Source: Eubacteriales bacterium (GTDB lineage: Bacteria; Bacillota_A; Clostridia; Christensenellales; Aristaeellaceae). Taken from it: DNA of 59,188 bases. Shown one piece after another: positions 45,001 to 54,000 of this stretch. The DNA lies in NCBI GenBank assembly GCA_029974035.1, contig JARKQG010000016.1, forward strand, positions 1-59,188. Reading direction: 5' to 3'. The notes under the pieces were generated by a model that did not search any database, was not told the DNA's origin, and saw only the letters and a list, made by a program, of their open reading frames with translations. The translations under genes and the position numbers were made by a program. Positions within the stretch are counted from its first letter, which is position 1; each line of letters starts with the position of its first letter.

Positions 45001-48000
45001 CGTCTGATCGTAGGTCAGTGCCGGGAAGGTGAAGCCGCCGCTCGCGTCGTTCCACACAGCCGCGCCGACAGGGCTGCCGGTGACGGCGTCCGTGAGCACA
45101 AAGGAGAACTCGTCCGCCTGGAGCGCGGCCTGGCCGCGGCCGGTGAGCGCCTTGGTGCCGCCTAGCGCAATGGAGCCGGTCGCCCGGTACCCGTTCACCA
45201 GGGTGACGACGTCCTTCGCCTTCCCCGAAGCGGCCCCGGAGTCGCCGCGCGCCTTGAGCACGAAGTAGTTTCCGCCGCTGATAATTCCCTCGCCATGGAC
45301 GGTATAGTCCGCCGCGGCACCGGTATTGTCACCGGATTCGATGGTCAGCGTCGAATTCTCGTAGTTGGGCGCCGCGCCGGTTTCCACCACCACATAGTTG
45401 GCGTAATAGTTGAGGTACTTCCCGTCCGTCACGCTGGCAAACTCCGTCTTGCCGCTTGTCGTGGTTGGGCTCAGGGTGGTCAGAAGGTTCTTCTGCGCCC
45501 CATCGTCGGACAACGTAACGCCGGCATCCATCTCGCCGTCGGTAAACGGTCCGTAGATCTTAAATGTCACGCCCTCGAGCAGGTTTTCGTCGTCGCCCTT
45601 CTTGGTGATCTCCAGATCCCGGACGCGGATCAGCCCCAGGTCGAAGCTCAGATCGTCCACGTCCGGCGTCAGATAAAACCGCTCGGAGAGGTACGCGCCC
45701 GAATCGCCGCTCGCGGCGAAGTTGCTGTCGGTCAGGCGGCTGCCGCCGTACGTATGGCCGGGCGCGACGCCGCCATTTCCCGCGAAGGGAAGCGTGACGA
45801 TGTAGCCCTCGGGGATGTTCGTCACCTCAAGCTGATAGCTCGCGCGGCTGACGCCCTTGAGTTTATTGTTGAGGATGTTCCCGCCGGCGTCGCAGGCGGC
45901 ATTCTCCGCCACGCCGTCCAGCAGGATTGCGGGGGTCAGCTTGTCATAGCCGTAGAAGCCGCCCGCGCCGATCGTCTTCGGGGCGGTCGCCGTGGCGCTT
46001 ACGTCGCTGTTGACGTATTTGCGGAGCCTGATCCTGATGTCGCCCCCGGTGTAGGAGGGCTCGGCGGGGCTGCCCAGCGAGTCGTCGATGTCCGCGCCGT
46101 CCTGCAGACCGTCCGCGTTTTTGTCGATCCAGACGCGGTTGCCCAGGCTCACGTCATCCGGCGTGAGGATGACCTTGGCGTAGGGGCTGCTGGAGTAGCT
46201 GGGGAAACCGTTAACCTTGTAGCCGGCCAGCGCGGAGTTGACCGCGTTTTCGAAGAAATACTCGTCGAGATCTTCCGCGTCCTCATCCGGCACCATGGCT
46301 TCGAAGCTGATCACCAGCGTCCCGCCGGCGGCAAACGTGAAGTCGCCGAAGTCGAGCAAGATGGCCTCCGCGCCCGCCGCGTCGCCGTCCCAACCGGAGA
46401 TTCCGTTCGAGGGGTTGACGGCCTGGCGGTACTGCGCGTTGGTCTTGTTGACGCTGGTCGAATACACGGCCGGGCTGACGGACGTGCCCGTATCGCTGGG
46501 ATCGCCGCTTCTGTAGGTGACCGAAACGCCGCCGGTATAGTGCACCGGCCAGGCCGTGTAGCGGTCTGTGTCCCCCTGGATATCCTGGTCATTTTCCCTG
46601 GGGAGCCGGTCCACCAGGCGCAGGTTTTTGATCGGACTGGTGCCGTTGTTGACCAGCACGATCTTGTAGCGGATCCGGCCCTTGGAACCGCCGCCGTCCG
46701 CGACGCTGGCAACGGCGTACTCGCCGCCGGAATACCAGTTGTCAAGGCCGGTGGCGTCGGCGGAGACAAACTTGTAGATCTTCACGCCGCTTTCCAGTTC
46801 GAGGCCGATCGGGACGGTGGTCGTCAGCGCCTGATACGCCTCGTCGGGATCGCCGCCCAGCAGGCCGCCGCCAAGAAGCTCCGACGGCCAGCCGCCGCCG
46901 GCGTCCGTAAACGGGGTGCCGCAGGGGTTGTCGGCATGCTTTTTCAGCTTCCGGGTGCTGGCCGCGTAGGCGGTGTTGAGGATGCCGCCGGCGTCCGCGC
47001 CGTCGATGATCACGTTGTTGCGGACCATCGCCCGGAAGGAAATCGTCGCGCTCTCGCCGGGGGCCAGAAGCCCTGTGGCGTTGTGGTAGATGTACGTGAC
47101 CCGTGCCGCCGGATCCGCGTAGCTGCCGGTGTCTGCGCTGGTCAGGCCATTGCCGCTGAACTGGATATCGTTGAGATCGACCAGCAGCGCGTCGGGCAGT
47201 TTGTCGACGATGACCGGGTCGGGAATCGAAAGGTCGTCCGACGTATTGGTCAGCGTCAGCGTGTAGTACACCCAGTTCCCGGGCCGGACGGTGACGGGAT
47301 TGGCGCTGTCCCACGGGAGCAGCAGGGCCGTTCCGTCTTCGTTCATCGGCTGCACGGCCTTTGAGAGCGTTGCCGTGGGCATATCCCCGGCGGGGTCTAT
47401 CGCAAGGTCGGCGCTGGAAGTGGCGCTGGCGCTAAAGGCGCTGATGCCCAGGGTGTAATCGACGGTGGACTTGGCCGTGTTGTCCATGCTGTGGATCAGC
47501 CTTACCAGCGCATCCCCGGTGCTGTCGGGCTGTTCAAAGCGCATCGTGACCAGAAAGTCATCCACCGCAAAGCCCGGCTGCAGCTTCTCGCCTTCGCCCG
47601 CGGGGGTGTAGACCACCTTAAAGCCGGTGTAGCCGGACTCAGCGCCGAAGCTGAAGGTGCGCTGCGCCTCCGTCGCGTTCAGCGCGTCAAAGCTGCCCAC
47701 CTGGTGCGCGCTCCCGGCCGCGTCGATGCCGTACACCGTCGCGGTCACGCCGCCCGCTTCGGGCTCGCCATAGCCCGCCGCGCCGGCGACGAGCCGGGTG
47801 ACGGCATGGCGTACCTGATCCGCTCCGGAAACGGCCTGGGTGTCCTTATCCTTAAATGAGAGCTGGGTGTCCTCGACGGTCACGCTGTCCACCGGCAGCA
47901 GGAACGGGTGCTCCGGAGTGGATGCCGCGCCGCTGATCCGGTAGGTGACGTCCAGCGGGGCGTTCTGCAGGTTGGCCTCAATCGGCTGATGCTCAAAATC

Positions 48001-51000
48001 CGCTTCCGCGCCGTCGTAGAAGACCGAATCAACGCTCTTTTGCACGTCGGGCGTCATGGCGACTTCGGAAACGTTGGCAAATCTGACCACGGCGCATTCG
48101 CCGTCGTCCCCCACCTTCACGGTCTTTTCGGTATCCCATGGCTGGCCGTCGGTGTCGCCCTCCGGCAGCAGGAAGCCCTGCCCCGCCAGGGTTTCGGTGA
48201 CGGTATAGTCGCCCGGGCGCAGGTTCTCCACGATCACGGCACTGTAGTAGGTGCCGCTGGCAGCCTCGTAGTAGTAGCCGTTCTGCGGAACGACGGCGCC
48301 GTCGTCGAGGCTGTCCGGCTTGGAGGCGTCGTACTGGTCGACGGTCTGCCCGGTCAGGCTCGCGCCCTCGCCGGCGACCGAGAACTGCGCGTACAGCGGA
48401 ACCTTGCCCTGGGCGTGGCTGCCGGGCTCGGTATAGTTGTATTTGAGGATCGCGATGGAGCCCTTGGGCGCATTGTGGGCGGTGAGCGTCACGGACGCGT
48501 CCGTCGCTACGCGGTACATGTCCAGCGCGGCCCCGTTGACGACGACGCGCTCGAGCGCCGCCGGGGCATCGTTCTGATACACCTCCAGCGTTCCCGGCAC
48601 ATAGCCGGCGGGGGTCGAGGACTCATAGAGATAGTACGCCTCGTGCCCACCGGTCAGCTTGGGCAGGTTGCCAAAGGTCAGCGTGCCGGCCGGGCCGGTA
48701 GCCTGGGTCCGGACGAGGGTCGCCGTCGCGGGTTCGGCGGACGAATCCACCCTGTAGAGCTCGAACCAGGCACCGGAAACGGTGGGCATTCCGCCCTCCG
48801 GATCGCGGTCGATGTTCGCGCGGGTCCTCCCGTACTTGATCAGGTCGATCCGCACGGCGTTGGTATCGGTGATGGTCAGGGACTCGCACCCCGCATCCGT
48901 GTAGCTCAGCGTCCCGCCAAGGCTCAGTTCGAGCTCGACCGCGTTTTGCAGCACCTCATACTCCGGCGGCGCGGAAATCTCCCGCAAATAATAGGTACTT
49001 TCCCCGTTTTTGACCCGATCCCAGGGCAGCGTGACCGTCAGCGTCGCGGTGCCGTCCGGCCCGGTCAGCGCGGATTCGCCCAGTCGCTGGGTGCCCGCCT
49101 CGTCCAGGAAAATGCCAAACTCTGCCCCCTCGATGGGCGCTCCGGCGTCATTGATCTTCTTCAGCGTGACCGACGCCCGGTCGGAGAAGTTGATTACGTC
49201 AAGGGCAATATAGCGGGAACTGGTGTTGTCCCCGTCCACGGTCACCGCCGCGGCGGTATCCTCCAGCCACGTAAAATTAGTAAAGACCGACTGGCCCTCA
49301 TCGTTCCGAGTGCCGACCCTGTATGCGGAATACCAGCCCTCGTGGGCCTCCTCGCGCACGTAGTAGGTGCCCGGGGCAAGGGGGAATTTGATGCCTCCCA
49401 TGGCTTCACTGATGGGCACTTCGACAGTCGTGACCAGCGACTCGCACTGATCGTCGCTGTAGATGGAGAAGTGCACGCTTTGGGGCAGCGATTCCCCACC
49501 GGGCCCAAACGCCTTTGTCAAATACAGGTAGCCCAGGCGCTCGTTGCGCACGGTGGTCCGCACCGGGTCGCCGGTCGCCTGGCCGATGCCCTTGGCCGTC
49601 ACCTTGACCACGGTGGCGCGCTGGGTTCCGGCGCCCACGTACCCGGCGGGGACGGTTTCCGTCAGCTTATACCAGCCCGGCACGAGGTCGGAAAAGACGA
49701 TCTTTCCGTCCGCGCCGGTCAAATCGCTGGCGATGGCCTCGGCGCCGAATCCGGGGTCCGACGCGTCCGGCACCGCCGCGTCGGACGCAAGGTCGCCGGA
49801 CGCAAAGGACTTGAAATGGATGCTGAAGGGCACGCCCTCGATCGGCGCCGCGGTTTCCCCCGTATCGTCGTCGTTGTCATCGGTCTTGAGGATCTCCAGC
49901 ACGCCGAGGTCCGGGTTGACCACGTCCACCGTCACCGTGGCCACGCCGTCTGCGTCCGTCCAGTTCGCATCCGTCAGGGCGACCGGGGCGATGTGGGGGT
50001 TGGCCAGGTGGAAGTTATTCAGATCCTCGCCTGTGAGCACATGCGCGCCGATCTGGATCTCGTCCACCCGATAGCTGCCCGTGGGCAGCCAGATGGAGGC
50101 CACGCCGTCGCCGTCGCCGGTGGCGCCGGTGGTGATGGTATCCGGAAGATCATGGCCGTCGGTGTCCTGGATCTGCCCGCCGCTCGCGGTGCGGATCCTG
50201 AACCGGGCGCCGTTCGCCATCTCGCCGTCGGCATCCTCTTTGCGGATGACCAGCTTCACGTACTCAGGGTCCCGGACCTTGATCTCAATGGGGTCGCTGC
50301 CGTAGTCGCCGGTGGTAAAGGCCTGCGACGGCTCGTACGTGGGATCATTTTCGTAGTTCCCCGAGGATTCGAATTCCTGCAGGTAGTAGTCGGTGTTGGG
50401 ATTCAGCAGGAAGGTGAGATAGCCGTTGGGGTCGGTGGTTCCCGTTGTCACGTACGTGCCATAGGGCTTGGTGCCCTTGTATACGTTAAAGGCAAAGCCT
50501 GAAAGGGCGATTTCGGCTTCAGGCTCGGCCCGGTTATAGCCCACCTTGCGCACAGTGACCGGCACCTTTTTCGTCTGCCGGTTGCGAATGGGGTTAAGGA
50601 AGTAGTACGTGTCAATGGCGTAGGCTTCGGTCGCGCTGGTCGAGGCGTCCAGCGCCCAGTAGGTCTTTTCCGGCGTGACATCCGCCGGGTAGCCGACTTC
50701 CTTGAGCAGGAACTGGGCGGAGTACACCGCATCGTTGGAACCGGGGTTCGTCACCTGAATATAGGGGCCGTAGACCGGGTCGCGCGAAAGCGCGGCCATG
50801 TTGATGGATTCCGACAGCGCGTTGCCGGCCACGGCGGCGTTCTGCAGCCCGGTATTGCCCGCCCGCATGTCGGTACCGGTGGTCATGCGGGTCAGCCTGT
50901 CCCCCACCGGCGCGCCGTTGCCGTCGCCCAGGTACACGTCAAAGGTGACGCCAGCCAGGTTCCCGATCAACTGCTGCCCGTCCGCATCGTAGAGCTGCTT

Positions 51001-54000
51001 TTTGATCTGGATCTGCAGGTAGCGCGGGCCGCCCTCGCCAGAGCCGGGCGTGGTCGGGTCGTTCATGGCCTCAATCGGCGTGAGGGCGCTTTTGTTGTAG
51101 TTGTGAGGCGTCAGCGGCCCAATCACCCCGTCGCCCTGAATTTCGTAGCCGGCGGGCGCCGCGGTTTCCTTCAGCCAGTAGGCGAGGCCGTACTCCAGCG
51201 GTTCGGTGGTAAAGATGCCCGCAATGGGGTTGCCGTCCTCGTCCAGCGCGGTGCCGGTTTCGTACGTGCCGACCAGCCGCGCGGTTTCGAGGCTCTCGCC
51301 GACGTAGAGCTGGTACTTCGCGTGATCAAGAAGCGGGTTGCCCGCCCCGCTGCCCTTTTTGGTCAGCTGGAACTGGACGTAGGGCTTGACGTTGACCAGC
51401 GGATTGTCCGCGTTGCTGTAGCGGTTGGCGCCCGCGCCAAAGTCGTAGCGGACGGCGTTGTAGGTCGCGGCAAGGGCCTCGTACCCCGTCTGGTCGAGGC
51501 TCCAGCCCTCCAGGGTCTCCCTGGAAGGCGCCTTAATTTTGTCAGACGGCAGCTCAAACCCCGTGGGCGGCGTGCGCTCAAAGGCGATGTATTCGCCGGT
51601 GCCCTCTAGGTCGCCAAAGGCGACCTTTCCGGCGGCGTCCGTGACGGCTTCCGCGACATACTGAAGCCGAATGTTCCCATCCTCGACGACCTTTTTGTAC
51701 AGCTCGATGGCCGCGCCGGGAAGCGCCAGCTTCACTTCGTGGCCGTACTGCTGACCGTAGACATCCACCTTGACCTTGTGGACTTCCATCGTGGCCTTCG
51801 GGATGTTGGAGAAAGCCATCGAAACCTTCCGCACCCCGCTTCCGGGGAACCCCAAGACGCCAAACCGCGCGGTCTGGGAATCGGACGAGAGCAGGAAGCC
51901 AGTGGGCGCGCTTGATTCGGTGACCGTATAGACCAGCTCGGCGCCGTCCTCGGCATAGATGGGCAGGCCGTTCACCTTCACGATGCCGCCGCTGGTGGAC
52001 ACTCTGCCCTCGTAGGCGCCGGTCGCGGCGTTGTATACGACGGGATTTCCAAGGAAAGCGCCAACGCTCTTAAACGCCTCCGCCGCCGCGTCATCCTCCG
52101 CCATTGCCACCGATACGGTGAACGTCGCGGTAAAAGCTGTAACCAGGGCGTCCGTCTTTTCATTCTTTTTGCTGATATTGAGTTCGCCGTTGTTGAGGTA
52201 GTTTTGCAGAACAAGCGACACTTCGCCGTCCAGATCCTCCGCGTCGACGGCAATCGGGCCGTAGAACCAGTCGTCGCCGCTTGCGGTGTAGCCCGGCTCG
52301 CCTGCGCTTCCCGCGGGATAGAGCCTCGCCTCCATGGAGGGGGTCACGACCCCGGCCGGGAAGTCCTCCTTCAGGTAGTACTCGCCCGGCCCCGGCAGGT
52401 CGGCGTAGGCCTGGCCGGCGGCGTCCGTGGTCAGCGCGCCCACATCCGTTACCGGGGTAAAAACACCCTCGGCGGTCTTGGTGTAAAGGGTGAAACCGAT
52501 GTTCGTGCCGGCGTCCGCACTCCCGCCCGTGAGGCTGAGCAGCTGCTTATTGATCTTCAGCCGCGGCTTGCGGGGGTTGGTTTCTTCGGCCTCCGCGGTG
52601 TCCATCGGCTCCGTCACGGTGGCGCTGGGATCGGGGCCGGCGTTTGCAAGGTAGCCTGCCGGCGGCGTCACCTCTTCAAAATAGTAGGTGATGCCCAGCT
52701 GCACCGGGTAGACGCTGAACCGGCCCAGATTGTCGCCCGAGTCGGCGGTGACAAAGACCTCGCCGTCCCGGAAAAATGTCTTTGCGCCGCCTGCCGGATC
52801 ATTGTCCGTATAGTAATACACCTTGTACTCGGCCCCGCCGAGCTTTTTGGTTTTCCCGGTATTGTACTTTGTGAAGGCGATCTTGCCTTCGTTCTTCCGG
52901 TTGGTGACCGGCTGGCCGGTAAGGTCCGTCTCCTTTGCGAAATTCAGGTTGACCTTCCACGCGGGCGTGCTTTCGCTGCCCAGGGAGATGGTGGTTTCGT
53001 CCCCCGGGAAGTCCACCGTGTAGCCGCCGACGGGCGCCTCCACGATGTAGTAATCGATCAGGTTCCCGTCCTCGTCCCGGATGGGCAGGTATTCGCTGGC
53101 GTAGACGCCATTGCCTTCTCCGGCCATCGCCGTCGAACCCACCTGGGTATAGGTGCCGCCGGAACCGGTATAGATGTTGAACGTCGCGCCATCCTGCGCC
53201 GCGTAGACGGTTTCTCCGTTCGCGCCAAATTCCGCGGTGCGCTTGGAGATTTTGAGCCTGCTCTTGAGCGCGTTCTCAACATCGAGGTTGCGGGTGGCGC
53301 CCGTGCTCAGGGTGAACGGGATCGGCTCTGAAACCTCATAGGCGCCGGACCCGTCGGCGATCTCGGTCAGCGTGTACTGGATTGGATCGCCGCTTCCGTC
53401 GACCCGGTCCAGGTTATCGAAAACCGCCTGGCCATTGACGCCGATCGTATTGGTGGCGGTGTGGGGATTGGCGGGGTCGTCAGGATTCGGCCAGCTGAGT
53501 GTAAAGGTGAAGTCCGACGCGAGAACCCCCGCCGGCGCGTTGCCGCCGTCTTGGTCGATCAGGACCTTCTCCGACGCGGGGCAATTGCTCTTTGCGGACA
53601 CCACATATTTCGAAACGATCAGGCGGCCCTTGGCGATCGGGTCCTCCACGTCCTCCAGGATGGTGGTCCTGGCGTTTTCGATCACCACGGGCTGGTCCGC
53701 CGCTTTGAGGTACTCGATGCCGGGCGTCTGGGTTTCTCTCAGGGTATAGGTGCCCGGATCGGCCAGGATGTACACATAGCCGTTCTGGTCGGACGTGCCC
53801 GTGGCCGCCGGCACGCCGTCCTTCAGCAGCGCGAACTGGGCGCCCGGCAGCGCGGTGTCGGTGCCTTCAATCACCTTGCGGAACTTCAAAAGCCCCTTCT
53901 GGGTGGTGTTGACAAAGGTGAGCGCACGGTCTTCACCGCTCCCCACGGTCACCTGCTGCGCGGCCGGAGCCTTGACCGTATTTGTCGGCGCGGTGCGCTC